Positions 9,926-21,120 of a DNA stretch of 64,000 bases are shown here, piece by piece; the first letter of the stretch is position 1; each line of letters begins with the position of its first letter. The notes below the pieces were generated by a model, which worked only from the letters and a program-made list of their open reading frames with translations, was not told the origin of the DNA and searched no databases. The translations under genes and the position numbers were made by a program. The stretch comes from Bactericera cockerelli (Eukaryota; Arthropoda; Insecta; Hemiptera; Triozidae), in the NCBI GenBank assembly GCA_024516035.1, contig CM044955.1, positions 56,571,257-56,635,256 on the forward strand, given 5' to 3'.

Positions 9926-10460
9926 TAGTCTGGCTGGGGGACTATAAACAGGGAGTAGACCAGCAGTCTGGCTGGGGGACTATAAACAGGGAGTAGACCA
10001 GCAGTCTGGCTGGGGGACTATAAACAGGGAGTAGACCAGCAGTCTGGCTGGGGGACTATAAACAGGGAGTAGACCAGCAGTCTGGCTGGGGGACTATAAA
10101 CAGGGAGTAGACCAGCAGTCTGGCTGGGGGACTATAAACAGGGAGTAGACCAGCAGTCTGGCTGGGGGACTATAAACAGGGAGTAGACCAGCAGTCTGGC
10201 TGGGGGACTATAAACAGGGAGTAGACCAGCAGTCTGGCTGGGGGACTATAAACAGGGAGTAGACCAGCAGTCTGGCTGGGGGACTATAAACAGGGAGTAG
10301 ACCAGCAATCTGTCTGGGGGACTATAAACAGGGAGTCGACCAGCAGTGTGGCTGGGGGACTAGAAACAGGGAGTAGACCAGCAGTCTGGCTGGGGGACCA
10401 TAAACAGGGAGTAGACCAGCAGTCTGGCTGGGGGACTATGAACAGGGAGTAGACCAGCAT
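9926..10460. repeat. 38-bp minisatellite, about 14 copies
   Basis: The unit CAGTCTGGCTGGGGGACTAT + AAACAGGGAGTAGACCAG is nearly invariant in the first ten copies and more diverged in the last four. The array lies inside an interspersed repeat that has only one copy of the unit elsewhere (1500-1565 reverse, 58079-58118). Confidence 0.95.
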
Positions 10461-10575
10461 TTGCTTGGTTCTGGAGGCCCTTGTCAATTATTAGCCTCCT
10501 TGTAAAGACAGTGGTAGAAGTGCTGAGTCATTCCTCCATTGTCTGGTTCACGATGATGCCACCCTATGATGATGG
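10461..10575 (+). repeat. Interspersed repeat flank of the 38-bp array
   Basis: TTGCTTGGTTCTGG...TCAATTATTAGCCTC...GACAGTGGTAGAA...CACGATGATGCC matches 58119-58245 and, reversed, 1390-1500. Confidence 0.8.
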
Positions 10576-10623
10576 TACCTAATAACTCTAATAAGCAAGT
10601 GGCTTGTAGATCTACGCAAAAAC

Positions 10624-10745
10624 TTTTTTTAACGTCCCTTTCACAACTGCACTTTCATATCACGACGGGGGTTTTACCCTCCATTCGCTGGAAACTCACA
10701 AACCTGCTATTCACATTAATCTCACCTAGCCTGGGTTGGACCGGA
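10624..10745 (-). mobile_element. 5S-SINE body fragment
   Basis: On the plus strand: AACGTCCCTTTCACAACTGC, CACGACGGGGGTTTTACCCT, CTCACCTAGCCTGGGTTGGA. This is the shared body; the 5S head is missing. Confidence 0.75.
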
Positions 10746-10794
10746 GTGTGTACCTAATGAGCAAGTGGCTTGTAGATCTATACCAAAGGACTTT

Positions 10795-10930
10795 TCTTTT
10801 AACTTCGTTTTCAACTGCAGTTTTATAGTACGACGGTGGTTTTATCCTCCATTCGCAGGAAATTTACAAATCATCAGTTACTCAAATTAACCTCACCAAG
10901 CCTGAATCGGGCAGGAAATAACCAGCATTC
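10795..10930 (-). mobile_element. 5S-SINE body fragment (second, direct copy)
   Basis: Same body as 10624-10745, more diverged, ending CCTGAATCGGGCAGGAAATA. Both are preceded by GCAAGTGGCTTGTAGATCTA, so the pair looks like a segmental duplication of about 175 bp. Confidence 0.7.
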
Positions 10931-11310
10931 TATATGGATAATTCCGAAGCAGCAATACGGTATTTATTCCTACCCGAGAACAAACCATTATTACTTATTA
11001 TTCTTGTTAATAATAAATAATAATAAGCTGTTATGTAACAGATAAACGCTTGAAGGTTGAATACGGTGGATACAATGGCTACGCACAGTTTCATGAATGA
11101 AATATCAACACACGGAAGTTGAATTTTCCTATTATCCTGTCCCGACTTCCTTTTCCACATCTGAAACAGTGGAATATACATACATAGATAGTACCTAGAG
11201 CAGTACCTACATAGATAGCTTGTACCTAGAGATCACTAGGACTACCTATCCTATACAAAATCTACATATTATGTAAAATATGTATATTATTGTGTATAAT
11301 ATATATATAG

Positions 11311-11599
11311 CAGGGTTGTCCAAACTGCGGCCCGCGAGCTCCTTTTTGTGGCCCGCTGACCAAATATTAACATGAGACAACAAAGGTCAAGTAGTATTTT
11401 TTAAATTATAAAACCCAATAGAGTGGTAAGTTTTAACAGTTTACGATTTTACACAATTACTCTCTTCCTCCTTCCCCCCGCCCACTTTTTCTATACCCAC
11501 TTGAAAATGGTTTTTTTACCTTTATTTACCTCTGCGGGCCTCGAGCTCTCTAGATTGATCCCTTGCGGCCCGCGGTGGCTCGAAGGTTGGACACCTCTG
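11311..11599. mobile_element. 289-bp hAT-like MITE with perfect 8-bp target duplication
   Basis: Starts CAGGGTTGTCCAAACTGCGG, ends GGTTGGACACCTCTG. Termini of the CAG-x-GGTGTCC type and an 8-bp duplication ATATATAG (11303-11310 and 11600-11607) are diagnostic of hAT. Subterminal GCGGCCCGC repeats occur at both ends. No transposase. Confidence 0.88.
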
Positions 11600-11786
11600 A
11601 TATATAGCATAGACCTAGAGTGTTCACTTTAGCAAATTATATACCTCGTGATTTACTTATCCGTGCAACTGTTTGTTAGAAGCAGAGATAAAGAGTGGCA
11701 GTTTAAAAGAGGTGAAATACTTGCTAAGTGCCCGGATGAGACAGTTGAATCAGATCATCTTAATACCCCGCATCCCCATGAACTAT

Positions 11787-11997
11787 CAGGAACATTTTTT
11801 TTTTTTTTTTTTTTAAGAGATGAGTGTTTCATCTGTTTCATAGCCTTGTTTATTTTGTATCCATGAAACAGGAGCTACTGTAGACGCTTGAGGTCTGTGT
11901 TGTAGCCTGCCCATCTCGAGTATGCCTCCCCTCTGATGGGCGAGAAGTTAAACAATACTTCCCATTTAGGTGCTGGGTCAACACGAACGCCAACACA
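11787..11997 (-). mobile_element. SINE C, 5'-truncated
   Basis: Poly(T), then CATAGCC...CATGAAACAGGAGCTACTGT, TGTTGTAGCCTGCCCATC, GGTGCTGGGTCAACACGA. Lacks the tRNA head seen in 25524-25829 and 51521-51845. Confidence 0.8.
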
Positions 11998-12104
11998 ACA
12001 ATATTAGGATAGCTAATGATGTAGTTTTCTATCATCGGAGGTCACTCGAAAGGTGCTTTTATCCCCCCATTCGGTTGAAAAATTGAGCAGTCTGGGAGCT
12101 GACT

Positions 12105-12230
12105 CAAGAAAACAAGAGGTTCGGTTTTTTCTTTAATGAGCCATTAAGCCCTTGGGAAACTGAAAGCTAGCCTGGCTTGAGAGGTTTGACTTGTCCTTTC
12201 TCCGCTTATAGTTCAACAGCCAGACAGATC
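12105..12230. repeat. Unclassified interspersed repeat (reverse of 13055-13270)
   Basis: AAACTGAAAGCTAGCCTGGCTTGAGAGG resembles 35765-35790, and in inverse orientation 13060-13095 and 46500-46540. These four loci share a ~200-bp repeat with CTAGCTTGCAGTTTCT and CCATCACTCCCCC blocks. Confidence 0.5.
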
Positions 12231-12250
12231 TGATTATTTCACCAAGCAAA

Positions 12251-12394
12251 AGTTATCATATTTGTGTTAATCACTTTCGTGATGTCACAACTACTCTAAA
12301 TCGCTTTACTAAATCTACTCTGACACCGGGACTTGAACCACGGACCCCCAGGTTACAAGTCCGCTGCCTTATCGATCAAGCTACTGAGGTCGGT
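12251..12394 (-). mobile_element. SINE A (Thr(TGT)-like head)
   Basis: The inverse gives ACCGACCTCAGTAGCTTGAT, GACTTGTAACCT (anticodon loop CTTGTAA), GGTTCAAGTCCCGG and a tail GTGATTAACACAAATATGAT. Same unit at 24180, 28793, 32681, 44841, 47392, 48389 and 59853. Confidence 0.85.
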
Positions 12395-12755
12395 TATTTC
12401 ACCAAGTATTTTAAATACGAGTATGTATGTTCAGCCATACATATTTTCTGTTTTTTTTTTTATATTATATTTATATAAATAATGATAATAAGATCCGAGC
12501 AATAAGATCATCTTTATACTATCATTTGAAAGAGCATCGTTATCATGAGTCATGATTATTATTGAATTCGTTGTTTGCCAAGCGGCACTGAAATATCGAA
12601 TCGTTTATTGGAAGAAGACCAACATGCGAGGTTAGTCCCTAAGGCAGAATCTACTCGATAACCCTGGTGGTTAAAATACTACTAACGATTGAACCGAGTG
12701 CAGTTGACCGGTTTAAGTTGTTTAAATCGGTGAAGAGTAAATTTTATTTTATTTA

Positions 12756-12930
12756 CATATTTATTTACACTTTATTTTTTTTTATAAAAAACAATCAAAA
12801 ATAAATTATTAACAGATAAAAAAACAAAACTTAACAATATTTACAAAAAAAAAAACAAAAAAAAATTACAATTGTCTTGTAATCCGGGGCGAAGTTAATG
12901 CCTTAGGCATGCTCTGCCACTTCACCCCGG
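12756..12930 (-). mobile_element. LINE 3' end (variant of the hairpin family)
   Basis: AT-rich tail followed by CCGGGGCGAAGTTAATGCCTTAGGCATGCT. The hairpin ATGCC-TTA-GGCAT replaces the ATTGCC-ATA-GGCAAT of the other copies. Confidence 0.55.
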
Positions 12931-14559
12931 ATACAAAAAAAAACAAATAAATCATTATTGACTCCTTATAATAATTCTCTTTAGTGGAAGGTAACCACCA
13001 GGAGAGGATAATGTCGCGGTAGAGTACTAAAAACAAAGAACGAATTAGCCAACCCTAACAATCCAGGCTAGCTTGCAGTTTCTCAAGGGTTTAACGGCTT
13101 AAAAAGAAATAGTCCAAGTCCTTACGATGGTCGATCGCACTAGAAATATGTGGTTCAGAACGAGCTTTTCTACTGAAGTTGGCAGGAGACCATCACTCCC
13201 CCCAGCTGTAGCCAAGCTGGTTACAGCAACATCAAACCATTTTCTACCAACTAACACTCAAAATGGCCTTAATGGTCGACCTTGGATTTTTACGACGGCA
13301 CTTTAGTGAGGTACACTGAAAGTAATTCCTAGTTATTTTTGTTAAAGTTACCTTAATAGTGTATACTGTACAGTGTACACTAAGTTGAACTTGGTACTAA
13401 AGGCATTTCCTGTCCTAACTTGGCCATCTACTCGTATAAGTACTCTTGTATTTACCTCATAAGGTTCCCTATTAGTAATATTACCAGTGCCAGAATAGTG
13501 GTCGATCTAATAGGGACTAATTAATGTCTTTTATCACAATAATAAAAAGACGTAAATGAGATTTTTTTAATTTATCTCTCAATCAAATGTTATTTCCTCC
13601 CCTTGACCTCCGTTTCAAATGTCCCGGTAGCTCAGTGGTCAAGGCGTCTGACTGCTAATCTGGAGATCGCGCGTTAGAAACCCAGCCGAGCCATGACAAA
13701 TTATCCTTCCAATTGAACTTCTATTATTTTAGTTAAGTTAGATTCATTGTGAATATTAGTGTGAGACCCCAGAAACTAAGCGCTCATATATCTGCTTTCA
13801 ATGCCATGTCTCACTTGGTGTATAAAACATTAACATTCAAGATGAATATGGTATATAACGTAGGTACCTATCTTCTCAGCATACCATTTAACATTCAAGA
13901 TGAATAATACGACTCCCAAACAAAACGAGAAGATTCTATGCCAATTGCCCCGGGCAAATATTTCAACTCTTTTATCATTTGAACTATCCTCCATTCCTTA
14001 CAATGCCATTAGAAGTAAATCCTATATTATTATATACTAATATATACGTGTAGATTGTACAAGTATATACTCAGATATGTAAATACCTATTGTGATCAGA
14101 TATGTAAATACTTAGACATGTAACCTATTGTGATCGATGAGTAAGTGCACTGAAGAAGGTCAATGATTCTCACATGGCCTTTATCACCAAGCCAGGGTGT
14201 ATACGGTATACCTCAGTTTGAATATTTGAGAGTTACATTAAAAATTATCTCGATAACAAGATATTAAAAAATTACGCTAATTTTGCGCTGTGACATTTAA
14301 TGATATATATATATATTTTTTATTTTTTTAAAAAGGAGCTAATATATAGTAAAGGTTTTTGATCTGACCGTCACCCTGGACATCATTCGTGAAAAATCAG
14401 CCCAGCAAAACCAGCCAAAATCAGCTATTCTCAACAAAAAAAAATCTAGCTCCTCGAAATCTTTAATATGTCTCAACTCACCTAATATTCGTCCTCACTC
14501 CTGACGTAAATTCACGTTCCAAAATATAATATCCAACGCACAATTATTTCCTAGAAGTG
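12931..14559. other. Repeat-rich spacer without genes
   Basis: Holds a SINE B tail fragment (about 12970-13005, reverse), the interspersed repeat 13055-13270, a SINE D copy at 13620-13715 and AT-rich DNA. No coding signal seen. Confidence 0.5.
13620..13715 (+). mobile_element. SINE D (tRNA-derived, short copy)
   Basis: GTCCCGGTAGCTCAGTGGTC, anticodon arm CTGACTGCTAATCTGGAG, decayed B box GCGTTAGAAACCC, then CATGACAAATTATCCTTCCA. Confidence 0.75.
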
Positions 14560-14629
14560 ACTAGTTTCTACAGTTCTATCGTCTTGTCATAAATTCCTGT
14601 CCAAACCTCATAGGCCACTGATAACACCA

Positions 14630-15300
14630 AGTGACTCAGTGATAAAACAATAAAAACAAACAAAAATTCTTTTAAATTAAATGTTTTGATAGTGACGATG
14701 TCAGATACGAAAGAAACAACGAGCACGATGAAATAGAACTTAAAACAATGTAATAAAAACACAAGACTTCTTTTAAATTAAATATTTTGATAGTAACTCG
14801 TTACGAAACTCTTAAAGAAAACTCAAAACAATGTAATGAAGAGTTCTTTATTTAAATATTTTGATAGTAACGACACGATGTTAGTTAAGAGAAAAAACGA
14901 TGTAATGATAAGGCAAGACTTCTTTAAAATTAAATATTTTGATAGTAGCGATGATATGTTAAATACGGAAGGAATAATGAGCACGAGCAAGATGGAAGAG
15001 AACTTAAAACAATATAATGAAGAGACAAGGCTTAAAACGATGTACGACTTCTTTTAAAATAAATATTTTGATAGTAACTCGTTAAGAAACTTTATCTAAA
15101 TATTTTGAGAGTTCTTTATCTAAATATTTTGATAGTGACGATGTTAGATATGGAAGAAACTCTTTACGCGCAAGATGAAATGAAACTAAAGACAATGTAA
15201 TGAAAATTCTTTAAAATTAAAGTTTCAATAGTAAGGATGCTATGTTAGATACGGAAGAAAAACTTTATGAGCGCGATGAAAGAGAACTTAAAACGTTGAC
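14630..15300. repeat. Degenerate tandem array around AAATATTTTGATAGT
   Basis: At least eight loosely spaced copies of a unit of roughly 60-110 bp with TTAAATTAAATATTTTGATA, GTAACGATG, GATACGGAAGAAAC and AACTTAAAACAATGTAATGA. Copies vary much in length. Short reading frames through it differ from copy to copy and are not genes. Confidence 0.75.
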
Positions 15301-16295
15301 AAGACTTGGGAGAATGGGATAGGGAAGCAACATCACTCACGACCTGAGAAAAGAATCAGAAGAATATGTTGGTGCATTAATAGATATGATGACGAGAGAT
15401 GAACAAGAAACGGCTTAAGACCAAGTGCTAAACTGACGGACTGACCTTCCTGTAGATGGTGAAAAAAGTGTTCGACTATTCTCACTTTAAATATGTAAGC
15501 TAAGTATTTGGTGTTAGTTGTTGTTTTTGTTGTTATGAGCATGGCTAAAGATGGGGGGGAGTTATTGTTGTTGTAACCAGCATGGCTAAAGATGGCGTGG
15601 AGTTATGGTTTTTCCTGTAAGTCGAATCGGGCGGTTCCTTATTGTTTTGCTGATAGGTTCTTGTACTGATTAAATCAGAGAATCTCCTTTCTCTCAGGGT
15701 CCAATAATTCTAATGATGGACGCAGTACATTAGAATTTTATGTACTGCGTCTGGGGGTCTTTTAGAAAAGACCATTATGCAATGTAAAATCTCCTTTATC
15801 GATCTATCTTTTGAATATAACTTTATGTTGTTTGTTTTAGTATTATGGCATTTTTGTGTTTGTTGAGAAAACTGGTGTAGGTTTTCAATACACTGGGTAA
15901 AAAAATAGTTGTGTATAGGTGGAAGAGACAAAGCAAAATATGATGTTTTCAGTCATTGCCATATTAAATATGTTTTAAATATGTAATAAATATGTTTTTT
16001 TGTGCATTAAAAACAATGGTTGGTTGGTAGGTACTATAGTAATACTAGTCTGTGGTGTAATGTGTGTGAGTGTGGTGTGATGTATATGTGTGAGAGTGTT
16101 GTGGTGTTTGAAGTGGTGTGAGAGAGTGCGTGAGTGATGTGTGTGGTGTGATCTATGTGTGGTGGGTGTGATGGACCTACAGGATTAGGCAGAGGAATGT
16201 GTTATCAACTCTATCAACAGGGACCACAGAATTAATTAATGGAAGAAACTTAGGTTCCAGGAAGAGGAAGAAACTAAAGAAATAAAATAAAGAAC
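15301..16295. other. Spacer upstream of the gypsy element
   Basis: AT-rich. GT-rich imperfect tract at 16045-16175. No gene recognised. Confidence 0.4.
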
Positions 16296-16572
16296 TGTGG
16301 TGGAACTGACCGCATAAAATCCTTTGTGAAACCCTGACATATTTACTCTATGTATCGTTCTTCTTTAACTATCTTCACACTGTATGTTTTTGAAATGTTT
16401 TGAAAATAATATACGGAATTTTGCAACTTCTCTCTCGACTCTGATCTTGTCAGAACTTTCCCAGCTAACCAAGAGCTTTTCTTTTTAGCTTTCCCTTTAA
16501 ATTCCACAGTGAATTAGTTTTCTATCTTGGGAGCTCGCGGCTCAAGTAATCGCCACTTGACGCCACATCCCA
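16296..16572 (+). repeat. 5' LTR (277 bp)
   Basis: Begins TGTGGTGGAACTGACC, ends CGCCACATCCCA. I find no difference from the 3' LTR on a base-by-base reading, implying recent insertion. Confidence 0.95.
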
Positions 16573-16575
16573 AAT

Positions 16576-16593
16576 TGGTGACCCCGACGTGAT
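16576..16593 (+). promoter_or_regulatory. Primer-binding site of the gypsy element
   Basis: TGGTGACCCCGACGTGAT, three bases after the LTR, starts with the TGG that pairs to a tRNA CCA end. The priming tRNA is not assigned. Confidence 0.8.
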
Positions 16594-16797
16594 TGGTGCC
16601 AAATTAATTGGTGACCATTCGCCGTTTTATCCGAACCTACCTTCGTTACCGGTAGTCGACCGCGCCGCGTGTTCGTTTTTCCGTTTCGTTCTCTTTCTCT
16701 GCCCACCGGGGTAGACCGTGCCGTTACCGTGTTTTCGTGGTCTCTAAACCCACGCCGTGTCCGTTTTTCGTGTCTTTCATTACTCCTCTATTTCACC

Positions 16798-17661
16798 ATG
16801 AGTGATGGAGAAGAGGAAACCAAGAACAAAGGATCCACAGGGAAGGATCTAACCTCAACTTCAGGAAATTTAGGCGCCACGCCTAATGTTCCCATTATCA
16901 CCATGCCTCATGTAAGCATCCCTCGCTTTTACAAGCCAGACCCAGCCATGTATTTTATCAATGTGGAATCCCAATTCACTCTGGCTGGCATTGTATCTGA
17001 TCATGATAGATATGTACAGCTTACTGCTAAACTTGAACCCGAAATCTTGGCAGAAGTCAGTGATGTGGTTCGTAACCCAAATACAAGAACATATTCTGCT
17101 CTCAAGAAAGCCATCCTCATGCGCTTTGGCCAATCAGAAGAACAAAGATTGAACAGGCTTCTAGGCACAATGGAAATGGGTGACAAGACTCCCAGCCAAA
17201 TCCTGAGAGAAATTCAGCGCCTTGCTGACACAGGGATACCTGAATCCATTGTACGTGGTATTTGGTTAAAAAAACTGCCTACCTACACCCAACAAATATT
17301 ACATGCAGTGAGTTTGACCACGCCCCTGGCACAACAGGCAGAAGTGGCAGACAAAGTTATGGCAGTTAGTCATCCTACCTCCACCATATCCACAGTTTCT
17401 AACCATGACACATCTCTTATTGAGACTCGGTTAGATGAGCTGTCTAAGAAAGTTCAGGAGCTTTCATCATCACTGGAAACATTGCTAAGGAGATCCACAT
17501 CTGAACATTCATCCCGCAGCCACTCAAGGTCCCGCACCCGTTCACCTGCAGCTCAGCACAGGTACTGCTATATACATCACAAATACAAATCAGAAGCTCG
17601 TCATTGTGCTGCCCCTGCTACCTGCAAGTTTGAGGCAGACAAGAAGTCGGAAAACTACTAA
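16798..17661 (+). CDS. gag: gag of the gypsy element
   Basis: Capsid/nucleocapsid polyprotein of the retrotransposon. I take the ATG at 16798 (CACCATGAGTGATGG) as the start, giving 287 residues. An in-frame Met at 16669 lies in the arginine-rich leader and is less likely. Visible parts: acidic/Ser-rich N-terminus; a capsid core ([42 protein letters not shown]) of retrotransposon gag type; a predicted coiled segment about residue 200-230; an SR-rich stretch ([12 protein letters not shown]); and a Cys/His end ([14 protein letters not shown]...C) resembling the single atypical knuckle of mag-like elements. Intact. It overlaps the pol frame by 28 bases, with a candidate slippery site GGAAAAC at 17649-17655. 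Confidence 0.9.
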   Translation: MSDGEEETKNKGSTGKDLTSTSGNLGATPNVPIITMPHVSIPRFYKPDPAMYFINVESQFTLAGIVSDHDRYVQLTAKLEPEILAEVSDVVRNPNTRTYSALKKAILMRFGQSEEQRLNRLLGTMEMGDKTPSQILREIQRLADTGIPESIVRGIWLKKLPTYTQQILHAVSLTTPLAQQAEVADKVMAVSHPTSTISTVSNHDTSLIETRLDELSKKVQELSSSLETLLRRSTSEHSSRSHSRSRTRSPAAQHRYCYIHHKYKSEARHCAAPATCKFEADKKSENY

Positions 17662-20408
17662 CCCTCCCTGACAGATTAGCGGCTGTAGGGAAGGGTAACG
17701 AAACCTCCCGCTTGCAAGTAACTGATCACAACACAGGATTGCGTTTCCTAATAGACACAGGAGCTTGCATCAGCCTCTTACCTCCCAGCCCTGCTGACCG
17801 TAACAATGTACAGTCCTTTGAACTGTTTGCAGCTAATGACTCCCGTATCAAAACATATGGTGAGCGTCTCCTTGTTCTCAACCTGAACCTCAGAAGGAAC
17901 TTTCCCTTCATTTTCACCATTGCTGATGTGTCCAGTCCTATTCTAGGTGCTGACTTTCTGCTAAAATATGGTCTCAATGTTGATCTAAAGAACTCATGTT
18001 TGATTGACCCTCTCACAAACCAGAAGTCTTGTGGTGTATCAATCTCATCAATCCAGTGCAGTATTACTGCTGTACAACCTGGCTTACATGAATCAGTTGA
18101 GAAGCTCATATTAAAACACAATATTGCTTCCAAGACACTGATCAACTCTCTACCTGGAATCAAAAATTCTGTTGTGTCTCATCACATTGAAACAAAAGGA
18201 CAACCTTGTTTTGCTCGAGCTCGCCGTCTTCCTCCTGAGAAATTGAAAGCTGCCAAAGCTGAATTTCAGTTCATGATTCAACAAGGTATTTGTAGACCCT
18301 CCAAGAGTCCTTGGGCCAGCCCATTGCACATGGTGCCCAAAAAGTCAGGAGATTGGAGACCCTGTGGGGATTACAGAAATCTCAATGCCCAGACAGTTGC
18401 TGACCGGTATCCCATACCCAACATTCAAGATTGTGCAACAAGCTTGCATGGTTCTCGCATCTTCTCTACTATTGACATGAAGAAAGCTTTTCTTCAAATA
18501 CCAGTGCATGAAGATGACATTCCCAAAACTGCTGTTGTGACACCTTTTGGACTTTTTGAGTTCATGCGCATGCCTTTTGGCCTATGCGGTGCATCTCAGA
18601 CTCTTCAGCGCTTCCTGCATTCAATTACCGCTGACCTTCCCTTTGTCTTTGTCTACATAGATGACTTCCTCATCTCCTCAAGAACTCAGGATGAACATAT
18701 TGCTCATCTTGATCAACTGTTTGCTCGACTAGCTGAGTATGGACTCACAATCAATGTCAGTAAGAGTGTATTCTTACAGGAATCTGTGCATTTCCTGGGC
18801 TACAGCATCTCTGCTGATGGTATCTCACCTTCTCAAGACAAAGTTTCAGCCATCTTGTCATATCCCAAGCCGGAGACCGTAGGAGAAATGAAGAGGTTTT
18901 TGGGTATGATAAACTTCTACCACCGCTTTCACAACCACATGGCTGACACTCAAGCACCACTCCATGTCAGTGGTAACCCTCCACCCAAGACCAAGCTCAC
19001 TTGGACACCCACAATGGAGGAAGCATTTGATAAGTGCAAACAGAAGCTTGCCACTCAGGTCACGCTTGCATTCCCTGATCCAGACATGGAAATCAGTATC
19101 ATGACTGATGCTTCCAGTACAGCTATTGGAGGATCCATTCACCAATGTCTCGATGGTAAGGCTCAACCTTTGGCTTTCTTTTCCCGGAAACTGAACACTG
19201 CTGAACAAAAATACTCTACTTATGACCGAGAGCTTCTAGCCATATACGCCACCATACAGAGGTTTTCATATCTTCTAGATGGCAGGAAATTTGCCATTTT
19301 CACTGACCACCGACCTCTCACATATGCCTTCACCAAAGTGAAAGACAATGGTTCTCCTCGACAGGTACGTCACTTGTCTTACATTAGCCAATTCTCCACA
19401 GACATCAGATTTGTGAAAGGCAAGGACAATGCTCCAGCTGATTTTCTATCCAGGATAGAAATTATCAAGAAAGCTGTAACTGCTACTGAAATGTTACAAG
19501 CTCAAAACTCTGATCCTGAGCTCAAGGAACTACTGGACAAAGAAGCACACAGCCTCTACCTTTGTCAAATGACTGTTGACAATGTCAAACTGTACTGTGA
19601 CACTTCAACTGGCAGAACACGTCCATATGTCCCCAAGGATCTACGTTATGCGCTCTTCAAGCAGCTGCATAACATGTCTCACCCTGGTGGTCGTGCTACA
19701 TGCCGTCTCATATCAGACAAGTTTGTGTGGCCATCAATGAACAAGTGTATCAAATCATGGGTACGCCAGTGCCATGAGTGCCAGATCTCAAAAGTCAACC
19801 GACATGAAAAGAGCCCTCTTGTGCAGTACTTAGTTCCAGATGAGAGGTTCTCTCATGTGCATATTGACATTGTCGGGCCACTGCCACCTTCACAAGGTAA
19901 TATTTATTTACTAACTTGCATTGACAGATACACTCGCTGGTTGGAAGCACTCCCAATCTCAGATCAAACTGCAGAAAACTGTTGCAAAAGCGTTTTTCAA
20001 CGGTTGGATTGTGCGCTTTGGTTCTCCTGTATACTTAGTGACAGACCAAGGAAGAAATTTCACTTCTCACCTTTTCAAAGAAGTATCTTCACTATTGGGT
20101 ATAGAGCTCAAACACACCACAGCCTACCACCCTCAATGCAATGGTCTTATTGAGAGAGCTCATCGCACACTCAAAGCTGCTCTGATGTGCCGTCTTCAAG
20201 CTTCCACAACTTCTTGGTCCTTGGAACTACCCGTAGTTCTACTTGGACTACGCACAGCCTTCAAGGAAGACCTTGGTGCCAGCCCTGCCAACTTGGTATA
20301 TGGAACCAGCCTCCGCCTCCCTGGTGAGTTCTTTGAGCCTCCTCACTCAGAAATGAGCACAAGTGATTATGTGCAAAAACTTCACACAGTGTTTGCTTCT
20401 ATCCGCCC

Positions 20409-21120
20409 GGGCGAATTACGATTCGGCCCAAAAAGGTTTATGAAAAAGGTTTTCGATTTCAGGTAAAAAAGGTCACCGAACGATTCGGCCCAGTGCAACA
20501 TTCTTAGTACCGTACATATTGAGGGATTTTTTATTATTCAACATTAAATTACGAAATTACCTTCTATGTATATCAGGCTTTGGCCTTCTATGTATTAGGC
20601 ATGGCCTACTATGTATTTTACCTAATCCTACTATATTCTTGAGGCATGGCCTTCTATGTATTTTACCTAACCCTACTACAAACCTAAGGCATGGCCTTCT
20701 ATGTATTATCCCTAACCCTACTATATTCTTGAGGCATGGCCTTCTATGTATTTTACCTAACCCTACTATATTCTTGAGGCATGGCCTTCTATGTATTTTA
20801 CTTAACCCTACTATATTCTTGAGGCATGGCCTTCTATCTAACCCTACTGTCAAACACTCAAATAAACACTGATAACAAAGATGACTGTTACTATAGTTCA
20901 AAACAATAACATCGTGAACACCGCCATTGTTCTCAGTTCTTTCAGGGCAACGTTTCCATACTATTTTATAGGGATTTTTTGGTGGAATGAAAGTGGGACT
21001 TTTTGTTAGAATGAAAGTGGGACTTTTTGTGTGGGATCAAAACTTGATAGTGTGTTTTGGGACGAATCATGCTATGGAAAAGGTCTCCTCAGGTAATTTG
21101 GGCCGAATCGTGAAGTTCCC
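20409..21120. mobile_element. 712-bp non-autonomous TIR element inserted in gypsy pol
   Basis: Flanked by the direct repeat ATCCGCCC (20401-20408, 21121-21128), an 8-bp duplication of the pol sequence. Ends GGGCGAATTACGATTCGGCC and, inverted, GGGAACTTCACGATTCGGCC (19 of 24 bases match over the first 24). The motif CGATTCGGCCCA recurs subterminally at about 20484. Core is a 45-bp tandem repeat. An 8-bp duplication suggests hAT or P-like, but the termini are not the classic ones. No transposase. Confidence 0.88.
20580..20850. repeat. 45-bp satellite, about 6 copies, core of the TIR element
   Basis: Unit AGGCATGGCCTTCTATGTAT + TTTACCTAACCCTACTATAT + TCTTG. The open frames through it on both strands follow only because 45 is a multiple of three. 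The same unit recurs at 54225-54595. Confidence 0.9.

Noticed and set aside
9926..10460. CRISPR-like array
   Set aside because: Units are contiguous 38-bp repeats without spacers; eukaryotic context.
18757..19208. Antisense ORFs inside gypsy pol (also 17726-18163)
   Set aside because: Shadows of the pol frame.
20519..20901. Repeat-protein ORFs of about 115 codons on both strands
   Set aside because: Produced by the 45-bp satellite, whose length is a multiple of three.
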